A stretch of DNA of 26,516 nt from Priapulus caudatus (GCF_000485595.1 NW_014577194.1:386933-413448); one strand, 5' to 3'; counted from the first letter of the stretch, positions 1-9,831 are shown. Program-made: numbers and translations. The notes: generated from the sequence alone by a model not told the origin.

Positions 1-59
<59 letters not shown>

Positions 60-95
60 AAGAAAGAGCGAAAGAGAGAGAGAGAAAGAGAGCCA
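1..95. repeat. (AG)n microsatellite
   Basis: Bases 1-54 are an uninterrupted AG dinucleotide run cut by the window edge. It decays into an AG-rich purine tract up to about 95. Confidence 0.95.
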
Positions 96-1075
96 TGTGT
101 AACAGTGTCATTTACGTGCGACAACGCAACGATGATGCACGATTTGGGGACGTTTCAATAAGATTGAATAAATATGCAAGTTGTGTCGTGCAACATTTAT
201 TTTTTACACGATATTCTACTCATTTTAGGGTCACGCCTGTATTGCGTTGAGTTTCGATTAGCGTTTGATTGTTTTTACACGAATTGTACGCGAAGCACTA
301 TTTTTTTTCTAGATTGTTAGATATTTACTCTTAAAACTGTTGTTGTTTAGTAAAACACTCCTTAATTTTATTTGTCACGACATCTAGAATAGTGCGGCTA
401 TTGGATGCAATTTGAATAATTGAATTGAAATTTATTGATGTAATCGCCAACTTATTGGGCGAAATCGCAACAAGTGACGGGAGGGGGGGGGAGGTAGGGA
501 AGGAAGCGGAGCGGAGTTGTGACTTTGTGTATATATATATATATTTGGGCGTTATGTGCCTGTGTAAGAGAGGGGAGTAATTGAGGCATCGAGCAATCGA
601 GAGAAAATCATGTGAACCATTGATACTATGTACAGTAATCAGCGCTTAATTATAGAAACCTATATATAACCTAACATTTTTACACACATTTTGTTGTTGT
701 ATGTTTCACATAAAATTGTTTTAAGTTCGAATCCAGCTGTTGCTAACGTAAATCATCTCCGTTACTTAGAGAAATTATGTATCATTAAACTATTTAATGT
801 TACCTATTAAAATATTGTGTAAAATAACTGCGAGGATATTATAATGGTTCCAATAAAACAATCGTGTTTTGTTATATAGCTTATTTTGGTTGTTTTACTT
901 TTACCGGTCGACTACAAAAACACACACGTTCACTGCATGGTTGGTTACTCACAAAAGAAAACAATAAAACAGGGATTTTGAGAATTCCCACAAAATTTAT
1001 ATACTTCCACGCCAAACAAACAAACAAGGTGATACTGCAGACTTTGTTCCACACATAGATTTACAGTGTTATGAC
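96..1075. other. AT-rich non-coding stretch, possibly the 3' UTR of a gene lying left of the window
   Basis: No convincing coding frame is present. There is an AATAAA at 167-172 and another at 852-857. The second is followed within 20 bases by a GT-rich stretch (GTGTTTTGTT), which is the usual arrangement of a plus-strand cleavage/polyadenylation site. A G-rich run lies at 481-495 and a short (TA)n at 528-544. The 3' UTR reading is inference only, because no upstream coding sequence is visible. Confidence 0.25.
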
Positions 1076-1110
1076 ATGCGAACAGCAAACAGTTCACGAT
1101 AACGACGCAA

Positions 1111-1193
1111 TACGCGTCGTATCGTACGCGTCGTACGCGTCGTATCGTACGCGTCGTACGCGTCGTATCGTACGCGGCGTACGCGTCGTATCG
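1111..1193. repeat. CpG-rich 23-bp minisatellite
   Basis: A 14-base unit (TACGCGTCGTATCG) alternates with a 9-base unit (TACGCGTCG) to give a 23-bp period repeated about 3.6 times. One copy has a T-to-G change (GCGGCG). Each unit contains the self-complementary hexamer ACGCGT or CGTACG, so the array can fold on itself. It sits in a CpG-dense patch (about 1080-1640) within an otherwise CpG-poor, AT-rich region. Confidence 0.9.
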
Positions 1194-1368
1194 ACCCGTC
1201 CCGTAATTTTATAAAATAGCATACATTCACATGCGCTGGGGCTCGCGGAAGCGGGCAGCTTGAGCTGCTATTCACTTTTACGTGCAGCGCGTTCACGCAC
1301 GCCCACGGCTCCTAAATCTCTATATCGCATTCCCATATTTTTATCCGCCTATGACTTTATCTCCCCTT

Positions 1369-1372
<4 letters not shown>

Positions 1373-1435
<63 letters not shown>

Positions 1436-1441
1436 CTTTCT
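1373..1441. repeat. (CT)n microsatellite
   Basis: This is a pure CT run of about 58 bases with short imperfect ends. A CpG-rich alternating purine-pyrimidine stretch (GCGCGCGCACGCGCG, about 1445-1459) follows directly. Frames reading through it give only Leu-Ser or Ser runs. Confidence 0.95.
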
Positions 1442-1839
1442 CAAGCGCGCGCACGCGCGGGTACGCGTCTCTCTACCCATCAAAACATCTAATGATGGCA
1501 TGCAATTTTAATACAACGTTTCGTCTGCATGGCTTCTCTACATTACATCTCAATTACGGCAACCGCAATCGCAGTGCTCTATGGGCAGACGCACAAACAT
1601 ACACACGGGCGCGCCATGTTCCTGTGTGGAGCGGCCGAGAGCAGTGAAAAGTTCTCCGCACAATAAGCGAATTATTTACTGAATGATGATGACAAATCAC
1701 TGGCAGCTCCACTGTAAGAGCAACGGTTCGCACAGCTTCCCCGTGATCATTCATAGAATTTGATATCGATAATTGTATGGTAAAGCAAAACATATTGAAA
1801 AAGCGAGGTACAATAACGACACCGACAATGCGCGCTCTA

Positions 1840-1902
1840 GTAATGCCTGGAGTAAGATAATATAGGATCTTACTATATTATCTTACTCCTGGTAATGCCT
1901 GG
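1840..1902. mobile_element. Miniature palindromic insertion between 11-bp direct repeats
   Basis: GTAATGCCTGG occurs at 1840-1850 and again at 1892-1902. Between them lie 41 bases whose arms form a perfect 16-bp inverted repeat, GGAGTAAGATAATATA (1849-1864) against its complement at 1874-1889, leaving a 9-base loop. A palindrome bracketed by a direct repeat is the form of a very short fold-back insertion with a target-site duplication. The exact boundary is ambiguous, because the last two G bases of the left direct repeat also belong to the palindrome. Confidence 0.55.
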
Positions 1903-1941
1903 ACGTGGCAAAACGTAACAAAAATACTCTCTGAAATCGCG

Positions 1942-1948
1942 TATAAAA
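1942..1948 (+). promoter_or_regulatory. TATA-box-like element
   Basis: TATAAAA lies here about 190 bases upstream of a short open frame starting at 2140, and about 40 bases downstream of the palindromic insertion. A start site around 1972-1980 would follow. This is a motif match only. An upstream 22-codon frame (1996-2064) would lie in the leader. Confidence 0.3.
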
Positions 1949-2139
1949 GTCACCAGGCCGCATCACCAGGCCAACATTCTGCATTCACCGATTCCATGTT
2001 TACTCAACCCGAGAGCTGTCGTGAAATCGAAATACTAGCCAGTTGCTGCAAATGTAGATGCTGAAGCATTTACATATCGGTAATACTAGAAGGTTTTTCA
2101 TTTCAGTCACGTAGGACACTTAAGCTAACATATATCGCT

Positions 2140-2256
2140 ATGGACGTAACTTCGGTGCAACAAGAACTTCAAGAAGTTTTGGTTGACGTCTCAAATCAGA
2201 GAACCAGCATACCACTTTTCTCTGAAGTGGTCAAAGCACTTGCTGATAAAGTATAA
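2140..2256 (+). CDS. Short 38-codon open frame, possible first coding exon of an unrecognised gene
   Basis: I do not recognise the product. The frame runs from ATG at 2140 to TAA at 2254-2256 and encodes 38 residues with coding-like composition: an acidic/amphipathic start (MDVTSVQQELQEVLVDV), then a mixed hydrophobic and charged segment ending ADKV. The stop falls inside AAA|GTATAA, which would be a weak splice donor, so translation could continue into another exon. A TATA-like box lies about 190 bases upstream. No partner exon was found on the plus strand to about 6400. It could equally be a chance frame. Confidence 0.22.
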   Translation: MDVTSVQQELQEVLVDVSNQRTSIPLFSEVVKALADKV

Positions 2257-4140
2257 ACAACATTCCCCTAACTTCCATCTACCCTTTCTCTACACACACA
2301 AGTTTACGTTTTCAATAGTTATACGTGTTAATTTTCAATTGTGTATAGCTAACATAATTAAACATATAAGAGCGACTGTCAATTAACACAAAACCAGCGA
2401 CTGGTGCCTAATCGAGTTTGCCGTTCTAGAATTCTACAAGATGTTAAATTAATTACTTGCAATGATTAATATCCCATTAAGCAAATTTCACAAATTTTGA
2501 TTCCTTTTTATCTTTTCCGAGTCATTTAGTATAATGAAGACCCATCGTACTACTGTATAATGGTGTTATATTAAATGCCCAATACCTTTCAACAGTCACA
2601 ACAAGAAATGCCAATGTGACCGCTAAATGTACACCATTGTACTCTGTGGAAATCGTAGTGACATTACACATACTCGCGAACCACATTCGCTCGTTACGCT
2701 GATGAGACTACGATGATTTCTCTAAATCCCGGCCCGATTCATAGTAATCTTTTAGTAAAATATTGACTTGATACGAAGACAATAATACAAGGATCCTGTT
2801 ACTAACATAAAATTTTCTGTCCCGGTTTTTTTTTATTTCTATATAAAACACTTTGTATACACACCTTCTAATCCATTGTTTTTCTCTTCAAATTAAGGCT
2901 AATATAATATACGGAACCCGCTTATATTGCATGAGGCCATGTCAGTGCTGAATCAGCAACGGGGACGTGCGTGTTTTGCCCATGGTTCCCTCAGCAGGAG
3001 ACACCGAGTCCCCCAACAGTTCTTATAATAACTCACGTCACGTAAATCCCAGGAAGATTCTGATGGTCTACATTTTACAGTGGAGGTTTGCTAGTGACGT
3101 GCTCATATCAGTGGCTAATGCCATTATATTAGAGGTTCTTGTAAGTGGACCTCTAATATGTACCGTATAGTATATTATATATCAGAGAGATACAATACAA
3201 TTTAGCAGATATATGCGGGAGTAATCAACTAAGGCAAGCATTAATTCGCGAGTTTTTGCTATTATGTAGAAAGGCAAGGGAAATCAATCACTTGCGTACT
3301 TTCATTCTGCCTCGTGACGAAATATGAGCGAGCTGCATTCAATGAAATCGCTCATGCCAAGAGCCAGTTGTCGAACTGTGTGCATCTGCCTCATGATTCG
3401 TGATTTGGATCAGGTTACGCCAGAGACATCTGGGGAGCATTGTCAAAACGATCGTAACGCCACGACAAAACGTCAGCTGCGCGTGATAAAACGTAGAACT
3501 GGTATTATGACATGAACATTATTATGGTGTGATAGCAAACAGTTTCTAGAACCTCAGATAACAAATGAGTAAGTAGATGGGTAATTCTTGTCGTAATATC
3601 GTGTGTTTATGGGTGGGCGATGGCTAAGACGGCACGTCATAAAAAATATGATCGCCAGTTTTGTAAATGTTTTTTTTATATATACGGTACAAAGAGTGAG
3701 ATTCGTTAGGCATTTTTATGAAAAATGCATTTATAACAAAGGAACATCAAATATAAATGCAATATTGGTGGTCATTGAAGTGTAATTTTGTTCTTTTTTT
3801 TAACGAGAGATTTGAATAGACCCTGTTGTAGAGTTAAGAACAAATTATTAGGATTTCTCTAGCATTGAGAGGTTTTTTTTGACGGTGGTTTAGGACTTGT
3901 ATTCATGCTAACGATCGTTCTGAAAATGCTCCCCAATTTTAGTGTTTGCTGGCTACTTCACGTAATGTTCTGTTATACGTAATGATGTGAAACTTACCAG
4001 TGGCTATATTTCCACCGTTGACCTTTCAGCTGTAGTTGCGTAGTCATGGTAACAAGTGCAATAACCGTGGCAGAGAGAAGTTGCACATTAGTCTACTCGC
4101 CACGACAATAGCCTGTAGCATGTTTCAATTACGGAACCAT
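2257..4140. other. Gene-poor AT-rich stretch
   Basis: I see no supported gene. The open frames here are short and lack splice signals or family motifs. The only clear structure is a hairpin at 3126-3159, listed separately. Confidence 0.6.
3126..3159. repeat. Perfect 11-bp-stem hairpin
   Basis: ATATTAGAGGT at 3126-3136 is perfectly complementary to 3149-3159, with a 12-base loop. No direct repeats are visible at its edges, so an origin as an insertion is not supported. Confidence 0.6.
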
Positions 4141-4259
4141 AACAGAAGGTATTATATGAACTAGATACCCGCAAAGAGAGTAATCCGAAGTCTCCATTCG
4201 ACAAGACTTTACCAGCTTCTCTCTTCTCTGCTCACACGAGACCTGAGTCTGATTCCGCT

Positions 4260-4398
4260 GATAGTGATAATGATGACGCTGCTGCTGCTGCTGCTGCTGG
4301 TGGTGATGTTGATGATGATGATGACGATGACGACGGCGAAGACGTCAATGACGACGACGACGACGATAATTGTAATGATAATCGTGGTGGTGGTGATA

Positions 4399-4445
<47 letters not shown>

Positions 4446-4446
4446 A
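4260..4446. repeat. GAT/GAC/GCT trinucleotide repeat tract
   Basis: The tract is a compound trinucleotide repeat: a GCT run near 4278-4300, interrupted GAT/GAC runs, and a long pure GAT run at about 4400-4443. One plus-strand frame reads it as Asp/Ala/Gly, and the minus strand reads it as Ser runs. The Asp frame stays open on both sides, from about 4142 to 4607, with no ATG before the repeat. It is therefore noted as a possible exon in the findings but not called as a gene. Confidence 0.9.
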
Positions 4447-4975
4447 ATTTCGTGTGCACGCGGTATATAGTGGCATTTCAGAGAAGCTTTTCAGTCATCA
4501 GAGGTCGTGTCTACAGACGATGGTCATTTTCTTGTTGGATATATTATTGGACAGTGCACCGCGTACTGTCCGTTGTTTTGGCGACCGTTCAACGAACAGC
4601 CGTGTAGTGAGCAATTCTTCCGCCGGCACTATTGTCTGTTTACACCTGATGTGTGCTGAATACTTGTTATCAAACAGCATACGTCTGTAAGAATTTGGGC
4701 TAAAGAATAGGTGATGGATGCCTTTAGTAAATATGGCTGAGTTTGACCAAAGATCATAGAGAGCCTATTAAGCGACTATAATTTATTATCAAAAGTCCAT
4801 AATATATACGTACCCATAATAGTATTACGGGCTGTTGGTAATATCATGAACACTTATAATATATATATACTCGGTTATATATAGTACACAACCAGAGTAT
4901 ACATATGCTCATGATATTATGTCATCTCTATGCCAAGACTGCACAAGCACACCTATCGTTGATGTACGTTCATGA

Positions 4976-4978
<3 letters not shown>
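4447..4978. other. Non-coding stretch with an imperfect 81-bp hairpin
   Basis: No supported gene is present. An inverted repeat has outer arms TAATATCATGA (4839-4849) and its complement at 4909-4919. Inner arms near 4867-4877 and 4890-4901 make a long imperfect hairpin. No flanking direct repeat was seen. Confidence 0.5.

Positions 4979-4979
<1 letters not shown>

Positions 4980-5061
<82 letters not shown>
4980..5061. repeat. (TA)n microsatellite
   Basis: This is a run of about 80 bases of alternating TA with one break (TTTATA near 5047). Frames crossing it give only Tyr-Ile repeats. Confidence 0.95.
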
Positions 5062-6387
5062 GATACTGATAAAAATGTGTGCCCTGGCGAATCCACTGCA
5101 AGGTTACGTGACAGACTACTGTATCCCTTAGCCTGTGGTTGCGTGTTTGTAAGTCTACAGCCAGCGCACCTAGCAGAAGGGAACTGAATCGTGCATGTTT
5201 TCCAGGGAGATTTTCCATTGGATTTTCTAAATATGTTTTTTTTAAACATTTAACCCAATAAATAACAAAAAGCAAAGTGTTAGAATCGAACCTGATGCGT
5301 AGGAATGAAGCACGAAAAATTTCATGAGATTCTAGATTCGTGAACGCGCCTAGAAGTTATACAGGAACAAACAGACCGACACTACTCAAATTATTATATA
5401 GATAGTAACCACTTGCTTGATGGTAAACATGGAAAACTGCAATTACATGTCCACACACACACGTACACACGATCATGTAAACAAATACAACGACAATAGT
5501 GTTGACCTATAAACTCAGCAGTTCAAAAATATGACAGACTGGATAAAAATATGCATGTTCTTATGAAATGACTTTTATATGTCTTAGAAAGAAGCCACTA
5601 CTTGTACATGTACATGCATCACATTCAAAATCGAGCCAGCATCATGCCTAATCATCGTATCATATTGTTGTAAACCTTTTTCGACCCGATTCCAATAAGA
5701 ACGTCCAGTACACGTAAAGTATCCATGCTACACTTTGCCTGAAGAGAGTCAATCACTTTCAATTTAATTTCAAGTAGGATGGCATTTCAGTGTTGAAAAG
5801 TTACACTTACAATTACAGTTATAAAGTTTATACATATTCACATTTAAGATGCCGATTCACGCCTAGCTTGGCTGGAATGCAACCAATAGACTTCTTAGCT
5901 GACGTCACATGTTGAGTCCCTGCTCCAATCACATCCATCGTTCACGATCAATCAATTCACAATCTCGAAAAACCTACGTAATTCTAAAACCCAATCTGTG
6001 GTGTTTAGAAGTATCTATATGATGTGCATACGAGTGTGATGCATGCAGTTTATTCATCGATTTTAGGTTAATAATTGCAACGTTATTCGATACATAATGG
6101 TAAATACGCCGCGTATGAAAGAGCCTCACCATAGATCGATGCAATTTCACGTGAACTATGACCATTACACGGGTCCTAAGAGTACGAGCTCTGCTGTTAC
6201 GCTCAATCAGCCAGGTTAACCTACACGTAAAAATTATTCATACGCTGATGTTCACTTCCTACCGGAACAAATCCAAACAATTTTAAAGAAAAGTAAATCC
6301 ATTTCCTCGATCCATCGCTGGACCTTTCACCGCATTGATGGGGTTAATAATTAATAACAAACATGTAATCTTCATAGCCAAGCAATA
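5062..6387. other. Intergenic stretch downstream of the sorting nexin gene
   Basis: No supported gene lies here. On the minus strand it is the downstream side of the SNX gene. TTTATT at 6049-6054 reads AATAAA on that strand, about 440 bases past the stop, and is a candidate polyadenylation signal. No other structure stands out. Confidence 0.45.
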
Positions 6388-6463
6388 GTCTACAACGGCG
6401 AAGACGCCACAGCGTATCACGGCTCCTCAGAACAAACCGAACGCAATCTCCGCCGTTGTAGAC
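6388..6463 (-). promoter_or_regulatory. Inverted repeat in the predicted 3' UTR of the SNX gene
   Basis: GTCTACAACGGCG at 6388-6400 is perfectly complementary to 6451-6463, a 13-bp stem around a 50-base loop. On the minus strand it begins about 30 bases after the SNX stop codon, so it would lie in the proximal 3' UTR. Its function is unknown. Confidence 0.5.
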
Positions 6464-6493
6464 CACCGAACCGGCTTGTCGACACTCTGCGCC

Positions 6494-7747
6494 CTATTGT
6501 TCTTTCAACATACCGATCGTGTTCTTTAGCAACTGCAGGTGCGCCTTCGCATGTTTCAGCTCCAGCTCCGCGCCATCGATCAGATTCTTGCGGAACGTCT
6601 GCACCCGTCGCGTCTTGAAGTCTCCGAGCTCCGACTTTGCGATCTCGGAGATATGGTCGAAGCTGTCGCGCGCCTGCTGCTGCGCCTGCTCCGCCTGCTG
6701 GATGTCCTTGTGTTTCAGGCGCGCCTTCTCCAGCATCTTGTTCGCATTCTCGTAGTTGGCGAGGCACTTGAGCCGCCGGTACAGCAGGTCCTTGCCGGCC
6801 GACGAGTCACGCATGTAGTAGCGCAGCGTGTCGGAGACCTTGAGGTCCTCGTCAGACGCGACGCGGCCCTCGATCTTGCGCGCCTTCTCGAAGGCGTCGG
6901 CGAGCTGGTTGAGGAAGCGCGCGAGCTCGGTGCTCTCGACCGTCGCCAGCTGCACGAGCGCGCCCGAGATCTTGATGTAGGTGTCGGCGACGTTCTTGTG
7001 GCAGCGCGTCATGCGGTCGGCGCGCGCCGTGCCGTCCTTGATGCGCGCGTGGTACTCCTCGAGGAACGACTTCTCGCGCTCGAAGAACTCGTCGACGTCG
7101 CGCTGGCTGTGCAGCATCACCTCGTCCGCCGACTTGGTGATGTTACGCAGGAAGCCGCCGAACTTCTCCTTCTTGTTCTTTGCGCGCACGCTCAGGTCCT
7201 GGTCGTACTCGAGAAAGACGCGGAAGTTGTGGTCGCTGCGCAGCACCGGGTGCGCGGCGACGCGCTGCAGGAACGCCTCGTGCATCGCCACCGTCTTCTT
7301 GAACGTCGCGAGGTACTCCGCCTCCAGCTCCTGTTTCATCTTGTTGAACTCCTCCTTCGTCATCGTGCCCTCGCCCTCGCCGAGCTTCTGCAGCTTGTCG
7401 CGCGACGCGTCAAAGTCGGGCCGCGGCGGTGCCGGCGGGATGATGTAGCCGCCGAACTCCTCGCTCTCGACGTAGCGGTCGTGCAACCAGATAAACTCCT
7501 CGTGCTGCCGCACGACGGAGAACTCCTGCTGTGCAAAGTCGGGCAGCGTCGTCTTCGTGTGCACCGTGAACTTGACCTTGTCGCGTTCGCTGAGCGCGTC
7601 CGAGATGTCGACGACGAGCGAGGTGTCCGTCGTCAGGTCGACCGTGTCCGTGCGCTCCTTCAGGATGCACGGCTTCGTCTCCTCGATGTCTTCGTCGTCG
7701 GCGAGCAGGTCCGGCATGTCGTCGATGCCGTCGTCGTGGGACATCAT
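6494..7747 (-). CDS. SNX6: Sorting nexin of the SNX5/SNX6 type (PX-BAR)
   Basis: This encodes a 417-residue PX-BAR sorting nexin, close to the roughly 405 residues usual for SNX5 and SNX6. Known relatives pair with SNX1/SNX2 on endosomes to tubulate membrane and retrieve cargo such as the cation-independent mannose-6-phosphate receptor to the trans-Golgi. Residues 1-40 are an acidic, variable N-terminus. The PX domain spans about 41-182 and contains the family signatures [29 protein letters not shown] and [13 protein letters not shown], plus the SNX5/6-specific helical insertion at about 113-150. A linker with AKNKKEK follows, then the BAR domain at about 195-417 with long charged helices ([26 protein letters not shown]). 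The start is the tandem ATG-ATG at 7742-7747; vertebrate SNX6 also starts MM. All coding sequence is in one exon and is clearly GC-richer than its flanks. The stop is TAG at 6494-6496. I cannot separate SNX5, SNX6 and SNX32 orthology. Confidence 0.96.
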   Translation of the reverse strand: MMSHDDGIDDMPDLLADDEDIEETKPCILKERTDTVDLTTDTSLVVDISDALSERDKVKFTVHTKTTLPDFAQQEFSVVRQHEEFIWLHDRYVESEEFGGYIIPPAPPRPDFDASRDKLQKLGEGEGTMTKEEFNKMKQELEAEYLATFKKTVAMHEAFLQRVAAHPVLRSDHNFRVFLEYDQDLSVRAKNKKEKFGGFLRNITKSADEVMLHSQRDVDEFFEREKSFLEEYHARIKDGTARADRMTRCHKNVADTYIKISGALVQLATVESTELARFLNQLADAFEKARKIEGRVASDEDLKVSDTLRYYMRDSSAGKDLLYRRLKCLANYENANKMLEKARLKHKDIQQAEQAQQQARDSFDHISEIAKSELGDFKTRRVQTFRKNLIDGAELELKHAKAHLQLLKNTIGMLKEQ

Positions 7748-7766
7748 CGTCGTCGCGGTGGCGCCT

Positions 7767-7795
7767 CCTGCCGGGAGCGAGCGAGAAAAACAATG
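7767..7795 (-). promoter_or_regulatory. Candidate 3' splice site in the 5' UTR of the SNX gene
   Basis: Read on the minus strand, a pyrimidine-rich stretch (TTTTTCTCGCTCGCTCCCGGCAG) ends in CAG just before GAGGCGCC, 20 bases upstream of the start codon. This fits an acceptor, with a non-coding first exon further right that I could not place. It would make the gene intron-bearing only in its leader. Confidence 0.4.
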
Positions 7796-7799
7796 TCAC

Positions 7800-8963
7800 G
7801 ATCCGCCCGGCATTGGGTAAACCTCAAGAGCACGTGCGTCGAATTTCACTTTTTGGAAACGTACAGCTTATTTTATTGAAAATTTATAGAGAGTTACTGA
7901 TTCTCGGCAATTTAAGGCCAAATAATCCTCTACTAGGAGAACTGCATTCCCATGGCTGATATAGTTAACACTGGCCTTAGTTATATAGTTAACACTAAAA
8001 AAAGGTTTACAAAGAGGTTTACACCAAACAGTACAATGATTTACCTATATACTACTCCGATCGGAAATGGGTGTAATGGGGAGAATAATAGTCTTTGCTC
8101 TTTGTCTTTCGTATCAACTGTCTCTGTGACTCTCATACAGCTTTCTCACATATGTAACATCAGCGAGTCTGAAAAAGCACGAGGTATGACCAGCATTATT
8201 GTGTAGAATAAAGAATAGTTGCTCATATATACGACCCCCCCACACTCAACACATGAATATAAAATTAATAACTAACCAATGTACTAATTATGTTGTTATT
8301 GTAGCTGTTTTTTTTCATTGTTGACGTTGTTGCTGCTGTTGTTGTTGTTGATGTAAATATTGTGTATTATCCTAATCCGCAGATAGTGTTTTATAGACTC
8401 ATGTCGCGCTTACATAATATTAGCACACCTATAGCACACCCTAGCACACCCTAGCACACCTGAATAATGACATGCCAAATTTAGAATTTTGCATCTTAAG
8501 CTGGGTTTACACTTTCGACTTTATGCAGGCAACTTGGCGTTTTTCTTCTTTCTACCAACATCTCTATATATTATCATATGTTTAAAGCTCTTACGTTATT
8601 TACCGCGAGGGGGCAAACGTTTCAACATTTGACCCGGCCCGTAGTGTGCGTGCAGGGCAATGCGGATACGCATTTTTGCAAGTATTCTATGCCAGCAGCG
8701 TGGCGCCAATGGCAAAAACGTGCTCTCCCCTAGGTAGAGGGACACACCTCCTGATTGCTGTTCTATGAGTGGCCCGCATGGCAAAAACCTATACAATTCA
8801 GCAATACCGAGTTGGGAAAAAAGAATATCTCCTAATCTCCTAACCCTCCACCTCCCAGCCAGTTGGTCACTCGACTTTTACATTTACACTGCCGATTGAC
8901 GGTTGTACAACAGTGAAACTGGTACAATTCGCCAATTTGACTGCATGAAGTCAGTACCGCTCA
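7800..8963. other. Intergenic stretch upstream of the SNX gene
   Basis: This holds no supported gene and should contain the SNX promoter and first exon. Visible structure is minor: a 14-bp direct repeat ATATAGTTAACACT at 7959-7972 and 7983-7996, a TTG-rich microsatellite at 8321-8353, and a tandem repeat of the 10-mer TAGCACACCC (about four copies, 8421-8460). Confidence 0.5.
8421..8460. repeat. Short tandem repeat, unit TAGCACACCC
   Basis: About four imperfect copies of the ten-base unit TAGCACACCC lie head to tail. Confidence 0.75.
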
Positions 8964-9224
8964 TAGGGTCTATGTCCCCCAGGGTACGGTCGGAACGTAC
9001 CCTGGGTACGGTCCGGTATACCGGAACGTACCCTGGTCACTATTTGATATGGTTAGGGTTAGGGTTCGGGTTCAGGTTAGGGAGTAGGCGTAGACGACTC
9101 CCTAGACTTGTCAGTGGAGTAGGCGAGATACGGTCCGGCATATTAGATAGTATCAGGGTACGTTTCGGTATACCGTACCGTACCCAGGGTACGTTCCGGC
9201 AGTACCCCGGGGGACATAGACCCT
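8964..9224. mobile_element. Fold-back element with a TTAGGG-like core (copy 1)
   Basis: The termini are a perfect 15-bp inverted repeat, AGGGTCTATGTCCCC at 8964-8978 and its complement at 9210-9224. Imperfect complementarity continues inward through GGGTACGG/GGTATACCGGAACG-type sequence, which is itself repetitive. The middle (about 9050-9085) is TTAGGG-like (GGTTAGGGTTAGGGTTCGGG). No transposase is present. CTCA lies near both edges but there is no clean target duplication. The element resembles the one at 9610-9831 in its termini and core. Confidence 0.65.
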
Positions 9225-9609
9225 CTCAGCGTCAGTACCGGTAGTGAAAACAAAGCTTTAAATGGACCTGTGTACAATCACGGAATAAAAGGGAGCGTCA
9301 CTCCACGTCGTACCCATAGTCTAAGTAACGAGTCGTACATGAATGACCTGTAGTGTGGTGACAGCCGGCACCATCACTTCACTTGCTCACAACATTCAAC
9401 ATCATAATCTGTGCTATGTAGTACCATAGATAGTACTACTACTAGTACGTACGTGTCCTACGACATTCACCAGCGCAACTTCTATAGTACATCCTGCTTT
9501 AAGCATGAACAACGAATTTCTTGGCGTAGAGATGCGATAAATTGAAACCTATATTCATATTTGGTCATTTCAGAAACGAGACGAATACTGGCCGGTCAAT
9601 GAGGAAGAT
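9225..9609. other. Spacer between two fold-back elements
   Basis: No gene or strong structure is visible. A short run of ACTACTACTAGTACGTACGT lies near 9436. Confidence 0.5.
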
Positions 9610-9831
9610 GGGGTCGTTGTCGTATCAGGTACTACAGATAGGTAGTTTTAGGTTGTTTGGTATTACGTTTATATTTTTATATGAGGTATGTTTAGGGTTA
9701 GGTTTAGGGTTAGGGTTAGGGATAGGGTTAGGGTTAGGGTTAAGGTACACTTCTGTAGTATAAGTCTGGTACACTTTGTGTATACATATATCATATGTAC
9801 CATCTGTAGTACCTGATACGACAACGACCCC
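9610..9831. mobile_element. Fold-back element with a TTAGGG-like core (copy 2)
   Basis: The termini are a perfect 30-bp inverted repeat at 9610-9639 and 9802-9831, starting GGGGTCGTTGTCGTATCAGG. The centre (9691-9744) is a degenerate telomere-type array of TTAGGG with TTTAGGG and ATAGGG variants. There is no coding capacity. The terminal sequence aligns with copy 1 (GGGTC-x-x-TGTC followed by CAGG-GTAC), so the two are probably relatives. No clean target duplication was found. Confidence 0.7.
9691..9744 (+). repeat. Interstitial telomere-like (TTAGGG)n array
   Basis: About eight units of TTAGGG with single-base variants lie inside the loop of the fold-back element. Flanking unique sequence and genes on both sides rule out a chromosome end here. 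Confidence 0.85.

Noticed and set aside
720-740. GTTCGAATCC, resembling a tRNA B box
   Set aside because: The flanking bases do not form a T-stem and no matching A box, acceptor or anticodon stem is present.
1111-1193. Regular short repeats that could suggest a CRISPR array
   Set aside because: There are no unique spacers; it is a tandem minisatellite in animal DNA.
4953-5275. Overlapping frames through and beside the (TA)n tract
   Set aside because: Tyr-Ile repeats explain part of the length and the rest shows no family signal or splice sites.
5278-5300. GGTTCGATTC on the minus strand, resembling a tRNA T-arm
   Set aside because: The stem bases do not pair and no cloverleaf can be drawn around it.
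6539-7879. 446-codon plus-strand open frame opposite the SNX gene
   Set aside because: It is rich in Arg, Leu and Val and runs antisense to a clearly conserved GC-rich coding exon; it has no domain of its own.
9691-9744. TTAGGG array as evidence of a chromosome end
   Set aside because: It is short, degenerate and lies inside a fold-back element with genes on both sides.
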